From contig NC_014633.1 of the NCBI RefSeq assembly GCF_000165505.1, forward strand, positions 372,001-436,000: DNA of 64,000 nt. Reading direction: 5' to 3'. The notes below the pieces were generated by a model, which made no database searches, was not told where the DNA came from, and saw nothing but the letters and a program-made list of their open reading frames with translations. The position numbers and the translations under genes were made by a program. The DNA is from Ilyobacter polytropus DSM 2926. GTDB lineage: Bacteria; Fusobacteriota; Fusobacteriia; Fusobacteriales; Fusobacteriaceae. Shown piece after piece: positions 50,031 through 58,693 of this stretch; the stretch's first letter is position 1; each line of letters starts with the position of its first letter.

Positions 50031-51187
50031 AAACTTATTTAATTACAGGGGGAGCCGGATTTATAGGGGCTAACTTTTTAAAATATATGCTTAAAAAATA
50101 TGAAAAAATAAATATAATAATCTTGGATAAGCTCACTTATGCAGGAAACCTTGAGAATATAAAAGATAATTTAGAAGATCCTAGGGTGAGCTTTATAAAA
50201 GGAGATATATGCGACAGTGATATGGTAGGAAAGATATTTCAACAGGAAAATATTGATTATGTAGTCAATTTTGCAGCAGAATCTCACGTGGATAAAAGCA
50301 TAGAAAATCCAGGCATTTTTCTTAAGACCAATATAATGGGTACACAAGTTTTATTGGATGCTGCCAAGGAGCATTGGTCTTTTGGAACAGATGAAAAAGG
50401 CTATCCTCTATACACTGAAGGAAAAAAGTTCGTCCAGATTTCTACCGATGAGGTCTATGGGGATTTAAAAATTGATTATCCTGACGGGAAAAAATTAAAA
50501 GTCAGATGTGAAGAAATAGAAGAGTTATTGAAAATAAGACCTGTAATACCCAAGACATTTGGAAAGGATTTTTTTACTGAAAAAACTTCAATTAATCCCA
50601 GAAGCCCCTACTCTGCATCAAAGGCATCTGCGGATATGCTTGTTAGGGCTTATCATGAGACTTATCATATACCTGTCAATATAACAAGATGTTCAAATAA
50701 TTATGGGCCTTATCAATTCCCAGAGAAACTTATACCGGTGATTATAAAAAATATAATAAAAGGGAAAAAAATTCCAATATATGGAAATGGCAGACAGGTG
50801 AGAGACTGGCTTTATGTGGAGGATCATTGCAGGGGAATAGATATGGTTATAAATAATGGGAGAGACGGAGAAGTCTATAATATAGGGGGATTCAATGAAG
50901 AGCAAAATATAGACATAGCCAGAATCATAATAGACAAACTTTACTGTGTAATAAAAGAAAATCCAAAATATCAAACTATTTTGAAAACAGACTTGAAAAC
51001 AATAAATTATGACTTGATAACCTTTGTAAAAGATAGACTTGGACATGATGTGAGATATGCTATTGATCCTAATAAAACAGTCAAGGAACTTGGATTTTAC
51101 CCTGAAACAGATTTTTCATTGGGGATAGAAAAGACCATTATATGGTATCTTGAAAACTGGAATGTTTTTTCTTTAGGTAAGGAATAA
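50027..51187 (+). CDS. rfbB: dTDP-glucose 4,6-dehydratase
   Basis: 386 residues, makes dTDP-4-keto-6-deoxyglucose. NAD site TGGAGFIGANFLKY, catalytic Thr/Asp/Glu in STDEVYGDL and the Tyr/Lys pair in YSASKASAD; NYGPYQFPEKLIP is another family signature. Starts at GTG 50027 overlapping rfbD as GTGA. About 30 residues longer than average, with an insert around 135-180. Order ACDB places the second step last. The pathway ends here; no glycosyltransferase is in the window. Confidence 0.94.
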   Translation: MKTYLITGGAGFIGANFLKYMLKKYEKINIIILDKLTYAGNLENIKDNLEDPRVSFIKGDICDSDMVGKIFQQENIDYVVNFAAESHVDKSIENPGIFLKTNIMGTQVLLDAAKEHWSFGTDEKGYPLYTEGKKFVQISTDEVYGDLKIDYPDGKKLKVRCEEIEELLKIRPVIPKTFGKDFFTEKTSINPRSPYSASKASADMLVRAYHETYHIPVNITRCSNNYGPYQFPEKLIPVIIKNIIKGKKIPIYGNGRQVRDWLYVEDHCRGIDMVINNGRDGEVYNIGGFNEEQNIDIARIIIDKLYCVIKENPKYQTILKTDLKTINYDLITFVKDRLGHDVRYAIDPNKTVKELGFYPETDFSLGIEKTIIWYLENWNVFSLGKE

Positions 51188-51207
51188 AAATAATAAACTT
51201 TAATTTG

Positions 51208-51250
51208 CCAGAGGTCTAAACCTAAAAGATCTTTGGTATTTTATATATTT
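51208..51250 (+). terminator. Intrinsic terminator of rfbACDB
   Basis: CCAGAGGTCT pairs with AGATCTTTGG (two wobbles) around AAACCTAAA, followed by TATTTTATATATTTTTT. It overlaps the 3' end of the minus-strand GDSL gene. Confidence 0.75.
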
Positions 51251-51732
51251 TTTAAAAGTTCATTATTGAGAAGTTGGTAACCCATTGATGATAGGTGAAG
51301 TCCGTCTGTATAGAGGGAAAGGTTTAAAGAACCCTCCTCATCAAAGAAAAGTTCTGATATATCTAAAAAAATCAGGTTGTTTTCTTTAGCTAGGTCCTCT
51401 ATAAACCTGTTAATTTGAAGTATGTTTATAGAAAGTTTACCGTCTCCAACTGCAGGAAGAATTCCCATTAATATTATCTCATCAAAATTTTCCTTTAAAG
51501 AAGACATTATTTTATTATAAAAATCACAGGTCTTTTCAAATGGGAAATTCATCAGTATGTCGTTTATTCCAGCCATAAAAATCACTTTTTCAGCCTCTAT
51601 ACTTTTAACCTCATCGATTCTCCAAAAAATATCCCTGGTGGTATCGCCTGCTACCCCCATATTTATGATATTATTGTCCTTCAGTGGATTCCACTCTGTT
51701 ATGCTGTCTCCAAGTAATATAGTCTTTTTCAT
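51241..51732 (-). CDS. SGNH/GDSL hydrolase
   Basis: 163 residues from ATG 51732, which overlaps the ung stop as ATGA. SGNH-hydrolase blocks are visible: GDSIT (Ser nucleophile), GVAGDTT (Gly), GINDIL (Asn) and DGLHLSSMGY (Asp/His). No signal peptide, so a cytoplasmic lipase or esterase of the GDSL type. Substrate not evident. Confidence 0.85.
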   Translation of the reverse strand: MKKTILLGDSITEWNPLKDNNIINMGVAGDTTRDIFWRIDEVKSIEAEKVIFMAGINDILMNFPFEKTCDFYNKIMSSLKENFDEIILMGILPAVGDGKLSINILQINRFIEDLAKENNLIFLDISELFFDEEGSLNLSLYTDGLHLSSMGYQLLNNELLKNI

Positions 51733-52451
51733 ATTTCTTCTCCCATTATCCAATCGATATCATTTTTTGTTTCAATAAACGAGACACCATTTAAAAAGTC
51801 TTGAGGATTATATAGTTTCCCGCAAATGGCCGGATGGTTATGTTTTACTATTTTTCCAGAAACAATAAATTTTTCAAATTTCTGGGCCTTTCCTCCCCAC
51901 AAAAGGTAAGTGAGATTTGGATTCTTTTTCCCTATAAAACTCAAAAGTTTTTCTGTAAAAGGCTTCCACAGGTTTATATGTGCCCCGGCATTTCCTATTT
52001 TTGTGGTGAGTGCAGTATTGAGAAATATCACTCCCTCACTGGCCCATTCTTTGAATAGTTTGTCCGGTGATAAAATCCTAAACTCTCTTTTGCTTATCTT
52101 TTCTCTCAACTCCTCTATACTGAGAATTTCGCCATAGTAACTCTTATATATGAGTTTAAGCATATTTTTTAGAGAGGTGTTTACCTTTGGGTCTCCCCAG
52201 GAATCAAGTTTTACCTCAAAGGACAGACCCGTGGCCACACCTTTTTGCGGATAGGGGTCCATACCTAAAAGGAGAACTTTTGCTTGGTTTAAGTCATACC
52301 TAAACACCTTGAAAATATTCTCTTTTATAGGGGTGTAATCTTCTCCTATAATATTTAGAATATTTTCTATAAAATTTAGTGTTTCATAATCAAAAAACTC
52401 GTGGTAAGAAAAGTGTATTTTATTTTCAGATAAAAATTTTTCTCTATTCAA
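51729..52451 (-). CDS. ung: Uracil-DNA glycosylase family protein
   Basis: 240 residues. The motif GMDPYPQKGVATGLSFEV corresponds to the catalytic-water motif of family-1 uracil-DNA glycosylases (usual form GQDPYHGPGQAHGLAF), here with Met and Pro where Gln and His are normal. VIFLNTALTTKIGNAGAHINL, LLWGGKAQKF and KHNHPAICG match the later motifs (the last in place of HPSPLS). The fold is clear but the active-site variants make the specificity less sure than for a standard Ung. In a cluster with a GDSL hydrolase and a muramoyl amidase. Confidence 0.8.
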   Translation of the reverse strand: MNREKFLSENKIHFSYHEFFDYETLNFIENILNIIGEDYTPIKENIFKVFRYDLNQAKVLLLGMDPYPQKGVATGLSFEVKLDSWGDPKVNTSLKNMLKLIYKSYYGEILSIEELREKISKREFRILSPDKLFKEWASEGVIFLNTALTTKIGNAGAHINLWKPFTEKLLSFIGKKNPNLTYLLWGGKAQKFEKFIVSGKIVKHNHPAICGKLYNPQDFLNGVSFIETKNDIDWIMGEEI

Positions 52452-52496
52452 AATAAACCTCCATGGCTATAAATTACTTTGTTTGAAACTAAAAGT

Positions 52497-53285
52497 TTAT
52501 CGGTACTTATGATTGAGAGATTTTATTATAGCAAAAGTTTCTAAATCCATCTGGCCACTTATATTTTTAGGTCTAAAATGCATCTGAAAGGCCTTCAGAA
52601 CATTTTTTTCTTTCTCATTCCACTGGCCGGAGATTTCCATATCATAACCGTATTTTTTAAACTCAGATTGTATATCCTCTATAGAGTAGATATCAAATAT
52701 GGCAGAATCATAATAAAAATTATAGTCAGCATGATCATACCAGGCCCCTATACCGAACTCTTTGTATAACCTTTCCCAAGGGAACCTAGGTCCCGGGTCG
52801 GATTTCCGACCTGGGGCTATATCTGAGTGTCCAAGGATATTTGTCGGTTCTATATTAAATTTTTTAGATGTTTTTTTCAGCAGATGAGCAGTTTTTCTTA
52901 TCTGGGATTCTTCAAAAGAATAGAATTGAAGTTCACCGTCTACTTCTGAAAAGCCAAGATTTACTATCTCTATTCCTATTGAGGTGTCATTTAGGTTGGT
53001 TCTCCCATTGAAACTGCTAAAACCTGCGTGCCAGGCCCTTTCATTTTCAGAAACAAGTTGAAATATAGGATCCCATCTAAGAGTCGTTATTAGGTAGTGA
53101 GAGCTAACATTTTCCTTTGTCAGGGTCTTTATAGATATTTTGTCATTACAGGCAGTATAATGCAAAATTATAAATTTTACTCGCTGATTTTTTCCTTTAG
53201 CAGTATAAGTTATGTTGTCTATTTCATAGTTAACCATGCTACACCCTGTAAGGATTATAGATATAATAACTAATAACAATCGCAT
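52497..53285 (-). CDS. N-acetylmuramoyl-L-alanine amidase, AmiD-like lipoprotein
   Basis: 262 residues from ATG 53285 (GAGGTG before it). A signal with lipobox LTGC (Cys13) is followed by an Amidase_2 domain: ILHYTACND, ENERAWHAGFSSF, IGIEIVNLG and GHSDIAPGRKSDPGPRFPW carry the zinc His residues and catalytic Glu/Lys. The last 70 residues are a peptidoglycan-binding-like domain (FKKYGYDMEISGQWNEKEKNVLKAF region). An outer-membrane enzyme that cuts the peptide from muropeptides, for recycling. Confidence 0.88.
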   Translation of the reverse strand: MRLLLVIISIILTGCSMVNYEIDNITYTAKGKNQRVKFIILHYTACNDKISIKTLTKENVSSHYLITTLRWDPIFQLVSENERAWHAGFSSFNGRTNLNDTSIGIEIVNLGFSEVDGELQFYSFEESQIRKTAHLLKKTSKKFNIEPTNILGHSDIAPGRKSDPGPRFPWERLYKEFGIGAWYDHADYNFYYDSAIFDIYSIEDIQSEFKKYGYDMEISGQWNEKEKNVLKAFQMHFRPKNISGQMDLETFAIIKSLNHKYR

Positions 53286-53399
53286 CTTTTTCACCTCTTT
53301 TTCAATGAAACCTTTTCTTTGATTATAACACGTAAAGGTCAATTAAGTTAAGGTCTAGAAAAAATGATTGTTTATCTTAAAAAGGAAAAAAACTGAATT

Positions 53400-54239
53400 T
53401 CATTTTAAAATTTTAAGGTTTTTCATACTTATATCCAAAGCTTTTACAGAGTGAGTCAGTTTCCCCATTGAAACATAATCTATTTTAAATTTTTTCAAAT
53501 TTTGAAGCCGTTTTTCATCCATGTTGCCAGAGACCTCTATAATGGCCCTACCATTGATATAATTGATGCATTCCTTGAGAAGTTCATCCTCCATATTATC
53601 TAGCATGATAATATCTGCTTTTGCTTCGATAGCTTCTTTTACCTGTTCTAAGCTTTCAGTTTCAACCTCGATTTTTTTTATAAAAGGATGTATTGTCCTT
53701 ATCAGTTCCACGGCCTTTTTAATGCTACCAGCAGCAAGAATATGGTTATCCTTTACCATGGCCATATCTGACAGATCAAAACGGTGGTTGAATCCACCTC
53801 CTGTTAAGACAGAATATTTTTCCAGATATCTAAGCCCTGGCGTTGTTTTTCTAGTATCAAATATTTTTATACCGTATTCTTTTAGTATTTCAGAAGCTTC
53901 GTATGCAGCAGTTGCTATTCCTGACATTCTTTGCAAAAGATTTAGAGCTACTCTTTCTCCAGATAATAGTACTCTAGTGCACCCAGTAAGCTTGGCGATA
54001 ATCTCTCCTTTTCTTACAAGCTCTCCCTCTTTTTTTATAAAATTTATGTCTACATCTCCCAAAATTTCAAAGACTCGTGAAAAAACATTTAATCCACAGA
54101 TCTTCCCATTTTCTTTTGAGATCAGGTCAATTTCTGCCTTGCTGTCTAAAGAAGTGATACTTTCTGTGGTGATATCATCGTGAACCTTGTCCTCTAAAAG
54201 AGCATTTTTTATTATATCATCAATAATGACGTAATTCAT
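53400..54239 (-). CDS. nadC: Nicotinate-nucleotide pyrophosphorylase (quinolinate phosphoribosyltransferase)
   Basis: 279 residues, type-II PRTase that joins quinolinate with PRPP. DTRKTTPGLRYLEKYSV and GGGFNHRFDLSDMAMVKDNHI are the signatures; VEVETESLEQ and IMLDNM follow. It is the last gene of nadABC, overlapping nadB by 20 bases. Completes the de novo pathway to nicotinate mononucleotide. Confidence 0.95.
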   Translation of the reverse strand: MNYVIIDDIIKNALLEDKVHDDITTESITSLDSKAEIDLISKENGKICGLNVFSRVFEILGDVDINFIKKEGELVRKGEIIAKLTGCTRVLLSGERVALNLLQRMSGIATAAYEASEILKEYGIKIFDTRKTTPGLRYLEKYSVLTGGGFNHRFDLSDMAMVKDNHILAAGSIKKAVELIRTIHPFIKKIEVETESLEQVKEAIEAKADIIMLDNMEDELLKECINYINGRAIIEVSGNMDEKRLQNLKKFKIDYVSMGKLTHSVKALDISMKNLKILK

Positions 54240-55500
54240 TTTTCAAATCTCCTCTATGTCTAATTATAATTTCTCTTGCTGCTTTTTCAGGGCACCACTC
54301 GTCTTCAGATGCCAGGTTCTCCGTTAAAGTTATATCCTTTATATGTATATTGATATCAGAAGCAGCCTTTCTTCCGAAAACCAAAGCTTCTAGAAGTGAG
54401 TTGCTAGCCAGACGATTTTTTCCGTGTAGTCCTGTACAGGCAGCCTCTCCCACTACATATAGATACTGACAGCTTGATCTTCCTTTAAGGTTTGTTTTTA
54501 TTCCTCCCATGAAATAATGCTGTGCCGGACTTATGGGAATAAGATCAGTAGTTATATCATATCCCCTTTCAAAGCACTCATTATATATACCTTCGAATCT
54601 ATTTTTGATGTAATCAGAGTCAAGTTCAGTGGCGTCTAAGTATATCTGATAATTATTATTGTTGTTTTTTCTTTTTATAATAGATTCTGTTACTTTATCC
54701 CTTGGAAGCAATTCATCTACAAATCTTTCTCCTTTAGCATCTCTGATGACAGCTCCTTCACCTCTTAGGGCTTCTGAAAGCAAAAATAATCTTTTTTTAC
54801 TTGAATCATCTAATGCCGTAGGGTGTAGCTGAATACACTCTATATCTTTTGCTTCTATATTATGTCGTTGGGCTAGAGCCAGGGAGATTCCTTTTATATT
54901 TTCGTGATTGGTAGAATTCTTAAATAGACCCCCTATACCTCCTGTTGCCAGTACCACTATTTTTGAGTCCACTGAAAAGTTTTTATTCTTACTCCTGAAA
55001 AATCCACCGTAGACAGAGTTTTTAAAGATTTTAAGATCCAAAAGTTCACTGTCTTCAAGGATGGTTATATTTTCTCTTTTTTCAATGTTTTCAATCAAAG
55101 TTTCCATGATCATTTTACCAGTTTCAGATCCATGAAAAAGGATTCTTTTTTTACTGTGGGCGGCTTCTTTTGTAAATTTTAGTTCCCCATTTTCGTTCTT
55201 TTGAAACTCAGCTCCCATATCAATTAAAGTTTTGATATTTTTCCAGGACTCTCTGGCTACAATTTTTAAGGTTTCGTGATTGTTTTTAAAATGTCCTGCA
55301 GCTAGCGTGTCCTCTATAAAGGAATCTTCATCATCTGGAATTACTGTGGTTACACCACCTTGGGCTAGATAGGAGTTGCAGTCTCTTATCTTAGAATTTG
55401 TTACTATAGTGATATTTAATTGGGCATCTAAGTTTAGTGCAGTATAAAGTCCCCCTATACCGCTACCTACTATCAATACATCTGTCTTCAAACTACTCAC
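54220..55500 (-). CDS. nadB: L-aspartate oxidase
   Basis: 426 residues, FAD-dependent oxidation of aspartate to iminoaspartate; in anaerobes fumarate is the usual electron acceptor. FAD site LIVGSGIGGLYTALNLD and the loop NSYLAQGGV are typical; HPTAL, RGEGAVIRD, HYFMGGIKT and GLHGKNRLASNSLLEALVFGR are fumarate-reductase-superfamily motifs. At 426 residues it is shorter than E. coli NadB (about 540), because the C-terminal helical domain ends early. Overlaps nadA by 8 bases. Confidence 0.94.
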   Translation of the reverse strand: MSSLKTDVLIVGSGIGGLYTALNLDAQLNITIVTNSKIRDCNSYLAQGGVTTVIPDDEDSFIEDTLAAGHFKNNHETLKIVARESWKNIKTLIDMGAEFQKNENGELKFTKEAAHSKKRILFHGSETGKMIMETLIENIEKRENITILEDSELLDLKIFKNSVYGGFFRSKNKNFSVDSKIVVLATGGIGGLFKNSTNHENIKGISLALAQRHNIEAKDIECIQLHPTALDDSSKKRLFLLSEALRGEGAVIRDAKGERFVDELLPRDKVTESIIKRKNNNNNYQIYLDATELDSDYIKNRFEGIYNECFERGYDITTDLIPISPAQHYFMGGIKTNLKGRSSCQYLYVVGEAACTGLHGKNRLASNSLLEALVFGRKAASDINIHIKDITLTENLASEDEWCPEKAAREIIIRHRGDLKNELRHY

Positions 55501-56410
55501 CCCGTGGTTTCGAAAATAAAAGCATGTTATTAAGAGCCTTTGCAGCCTTAGTGACTGTTTCGTCGTCTAATATAATCTCTCCATTCATTGTCTCAAGAGA
55601 TTCTAAGATTGTTTCTGGAAATATTTTCTTCATGGCTTTACAAAGCATAGGAAGAAAAAAGAACTCTTTATCTGGATTATCCTTTATCAGTTGATGATAG
55701 ATACCTTTTTCTGTAACTATCAAAAATCTTTTATCGTTGCTATTTTTGACATAGTTCAATATTCCACTGGTGCTTCCCACATAATGGGACATATCTCGTA
55801 TATCTTTTTTACATTCTGGATGGGTTACTATTATCAGATCTTTTCCATTTTCACCTATAGCCTTTTCTATGTCTGAGACTTTGACAGCATCGTGTATATT
55901 GCAGCATCCATCCCATGGGATTATTTTTTTATGTGGAATTTGTTCCTGTACATAGCTTGCTAGATTTCTATCAGGAACAAAGAGTATTTTTTCTGCATCT
56001 AGATTATTGATTATGTTTTCTACACTAGAAGAAGTACAGCATACATCAGAAACTGTTTTAACAGCACTAGAGGAGTTTACATAGGTAACAACTTTCACCT
56101 CAGGATATTTTTCCTTGTATTGTATTATCTCTTCAGGCGTTGCCATATATTCCATGCAGCATGGGGCTTCTGTATAACATGGAAGCAATACGGTTTTTTC
56201 AGGTGAAAGAATTTTAGCACTTTCAGCCATGAAACGAACTCCACAGAATACAATTATTTCTGCATCAGATTTTTTTCCAACTTGGGCGAGATAAAAAGAA
56301 TCACCTACAAAATCGGCAATATCCTGTATATCTCCCCTTTGATAATAATGTGCTAAAATTACGGCATTTTTTTCTTTTTTTAACTTTATGATTTTTTCCC
56401 TTATATCCAA
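55493..56410 (-). CDS. nadA: Quinolinate synthase
   Basis: 305 residues; condenses iminoaspartate with dihydroxyacetone phosphate using a [4Fe-4S] cluster. AHYYQRGDIQDIADFVGDS, FCGVRFMAESAKIL and HPECK are the family signatures, with cluster cysteines in the AECC-type region (EAPCCMEYM), TSSSVEN part and PECK. TTG 56410 is proposed as the start because AAGGGGG lies 8 bases before it; the longer ATG frame adds 20 poorly supported residues. First gene of nadABC. Confidence 0.9.
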   Translation of the reverse strand: MDIREKIIKLKKEKNAVILAHYYQRGDIQDIADFVGDSFYLAQVGKKSDAEIIVFCGVRFMAESAKILSPEKTVLLPCYTEAPCCMEYMATPEEIIQYKEKYPEVKVVTYVNSSSAVKTVSDVCCTSSSVENIINNLDAEKILFVPDRNLASYVQEQIPHKKIIPWDGCCNIHDAVKVSDIEKAIGENGKDLIIVTHPECKKDIRDMSHYVGSTSGILNYVKNSNDKRFLIVTEKGIYHQLIKDNPDKEFFFLPMLCKAMKKIFPETILESLETMNGEIILDDETVTKAAKALNNMLLFSKPRGE

Positions 56411-56897
56411 AATTGTTTCCCCCTTAGAAATCATTGACCTATTTGGGAATCTTAACACCAGAGAAAACATATTTCAATATAAGATATTATTTTCACAAAT
56501 ATAAAATTACAGGAGTTATTAAAAGAAAAGAATTTTTGAATTTTTTTGAAGAAATAAATTTTATATTGAACCAAACTTTCACTAAAAAATAGATCTTTTT
56601 AAAAAATTTTTATTAAATATTATTTTTTTAAATTATAAGTCCTTAAAAATGGCTCGTAAAAAAGGAACATAGAATTACTAATAAGGATAAATTTCATGTA
56701 GAAAATCAAATATATTAAACTAGGTCAAGAATAAGTGAAAATATTAACCTGCAAATCACTTAATCTCTACTAAATATATCTAAATAATAAAAACCGTGAT
56801 TTTTATAAATCGACTAATATAATTTTGTCTTTACTATTCTCAAATAGTATTTAAAATCCGAAAAAAAAACGTAAAGTTCTATAAGAAAACTATTTAT

Positions 56898-56935
56898 TGC
56901 AAAATAATCCTTGCAGTTCATGACGTTATTTTGCA
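56898..56935. promoter_or_regulatory. Inverted repeat upstream of cstA
   Basis: TGCAAAATAA (56898-56907) and TTATTTTGCA (56926-56935) are perfect inverted copies with an 18-base centre. The half-site spacing (28 bases centre to centre) fits two turns of a regulator dimer or tetramer. Candidate operator for cstA; no regulator is identified. Confidence 0.4.
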
Positions 56936-56996
56936 TTTCATGTTGATTTTAAATCCTTTTGGGTCATCTTCGTTTATTCTGTTCCTATATAAAGGG

Positions 56997-57002
56997 TATA
57001 AT
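56997..57002 (+). promoter_or_regulatory. Candidate -10 box of cstA
   Basis: Perfect TATAAT 52 bases before the ATG. The -35 position at 17 bases reads TTATTC, a weak match, which fits a promoter that needs an activator. Confidence 0.45.
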
Positions 57003-57053
57003 TCCAGTATAAGAAAAATAAAAAATAAATAAATAGAAGATGGAGGTAAAAAA

Positions 57054-58457
57054 ATGATAACTTTTTTAATTTCCCTGGCAACACTGATTGGTGGTTATTT
57101 TATCTATGGAAAGGTAGTAGAAAAAGCTTTCGGAATTGATGAAAACAATCCTACCCCGGCTAAAAAGTTGGCAGATGGTGTTGACTATGTTGAACTTGAC
57201 TGGAAAAAAGCCTTCCTTATACAATTCCTAAATATTGCTGGATTAGGGCCTATATTTGGAGCGGTAGCAGGAGCTCTTTGGGGACCAGCTGCGTTTCTGT
57301 GGATTGTATTTGGATGTATCTTTGCAGGTTCGGTTCATGACTACTTGGCAGGTATGCTTTCTCTGAGACATGATGGAGCTACAATTGCCGAAATAGTAGG
57401 TAAGTACCTTGGTACCAGTGCAAAAAATGTAATGAGAGTATTCTCGGTTGTTTTACTTGTGCTTGTAGGAGTTGTATTCGTAGTAGGTCCTGCAGGAATA
57501 TTGACAAGTATTCTGCCTGGAGTTAGCAAAATGACTTGGGTTGGAATTATCATAATTTATTATATAATAGCTACTGTACTTCCAGTAGACAAATTAATCG
57601 GTAAAGTTTATCCAATATTTGGTGCATCTTTGATTATAATGGGATTAGGTATAGCAGTTGGATTATTTGTAAAAGGATATCAGATTCCTGAGTTAACACT
57701 TCAAAATTTAAATCCTAAGGGAACACCGTTTTATCCGTTTTTATTTATAACAATTGCTTGTGGAGCCATATCAGGATTCCATGCTACTCAGTCTCCGCTT
57801 ATGGCTAGATGTATAAAAAATGAAAAAGAAGGTAAAAGAGTATTCTTTGGTTCTATGATAGCAGAGGGAGTTATAGCTCTTATCTGGGCAGCAGCAGCCA
57901 TGACATTCTTTGGAGGAACTGAAGGGCTTGCAGGAGCAGGTTCAGCTGGAGTCGTTGTAAATACAATATCTAATTCAATGCTTGGAAAAGTCGGAGGAGC
58001 CCTTGCTCTTCTAGGAGTAGTTGCTTGTCCGATAACATCAGGAGATACTGCATTTAGAAGTGCTAGACTGGCAATTGCAGATGCTACAAATTTCAAACAA
58101 GGACCTATAAAAAATAGATTCCTTATAGCGCTTCCGTTGTTTGCAGTTGGTATCGCACTTTGCTTTATGGATTTTGGAATCATTTGGAGATATTTTGCAT
58201 GGTCAAATCAGACTCTTGCGACTATAGTTCTATGGGCTGGGTCAGTTTATCTAGCACAAAGAGGCAAGAACTTCTGGATCTCAGCAGTACCGGCTACATT
58301 TATGACAGCAGTTGTTACTACGTATATAATTATAGCACCTGAAGGACTTACACTACCTACTTCAGTGGGATATCCTGTAGGAATAGGAGCAGCAGTAGCT
58401 TCACTGGCTCTTTTCCTAAAGAAAAAAAGTGCTCAGCCAGTTGGAGAAGTTGCTTAA
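57054..58457 (+). CDS. cstA: CstA-family peptide or pyruvate transporter
   Basis: 467-residue membrane protein with many hydrophobic helices. Family text: GPIFGAVAGALWGPAAFLWIVFG, SVHDYLAGMLSLRHDGATIAEIVGKYLG, and ISGFHATQSPLMARC, where Asp and His of the motif are conserved. Much shorter than E. coli CstA (about 700), as in the compact CstA proteins of Firmicutes and Fusobacteria. Known members take up peptides or pyruvate when carbon is short. Monocistronic with a strong terminator. Confidence 0.88.
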   Translation: MITFLISLATLIGGYFIYGKVVEKAFGIDENNPTPAKKLADGVDYVELDWKKAFLIQFLNIAGLGPIFGAVAGALWGPAAFLWIVFGCIFAGSVHDYLAGMLSLRHDGATIAEIVGKYLGTSAKNVMRVFSVVLLVLVGVVFVVGPAGILTSILPGVSKMTWVGIIIIYYIIATVLPVDKLIGKVYPIFGASLIIMGLGIAVGLFVKGYQIPELTLQNLNPKGTPFYPFLFITIACGAISGFHATQSPLMARCIKNEKEGKRVFFGSMIAEGVIALIWAAAAMTFFGGTEGLAGAGSAGVVVNTISNSMLGKVGGALALLGVVACPITSGDTAFRSARLAIADATNFKQGPIKNRFLIALPLFAVGIALCFMDFGIIWRYFAWSNQTLATIVLWAGSVYLAQRGKNFWISAVPATFMTAVVTTYIIIAPEGLTLPTSVGYPVGIGAAVASLALFLKKKSAQPVGEVA

Positions 58458-58525
58458 GAAATACATTGATGTTACGTTCTTATAGGGCTTAACATAGACC
58501 CATAAAAATTCCTGTTTACAACCAA

Positions 58526-58568
58526 AAGCAAAGAAGGGACGCTCCCCGTGTCCCTTCCTTGCTTTTTT
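58526..58568 (+). terminator. Intrinsic terminator of cstA
   Basis: AGCAAAGAAGGGAC pairs with GTCCCTTCCTTGCT around GCTCCCC, followed by TTTTTGATTTTTTT. A strong stem; transcription from cstA ends here. Confidence 0.92.
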
Positions 58569-58693
58569 GATTTTTTTGTAAATGATGATGTTTAGTCCAC
58601 ATCCAATAATAAAAAAGATGTCTTTTTTTACAGGAATTACACTTAGATTTCAAATATACTTTTGTAGTTTAAATTTTAAAAGGGGATGAAAAT

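Larger units (their letters stand above)
56471..57053. other. Divergent intergenic region between nadA and cstA
   Basis: 583 bases of very A/T-rich sequence without a credible gene. It must hold both divergent promoters. A perfect inverted repeat, TGCAAAATAA and TTATTTTGCA, 18 bases apart (56898-56935), and a TATAAT at 56997-57002 face the cstA gene. Confidence 0.6.

Noticed and set aside
53563..54183. 206-residue frame opposite nadC
   Set aside because: Antisense to a certain gene with clear NadC motifs; no ribosome site; composition is a mirror of the coding strand.
58598..58630. ACATC/GATGT hairpin before corA as a magnesium-sensing leader
   Set aside because: Only a 5-base stem with a T-run; no M-box or ykoK-type text is seen, so at best a second weak terminator of cstA.
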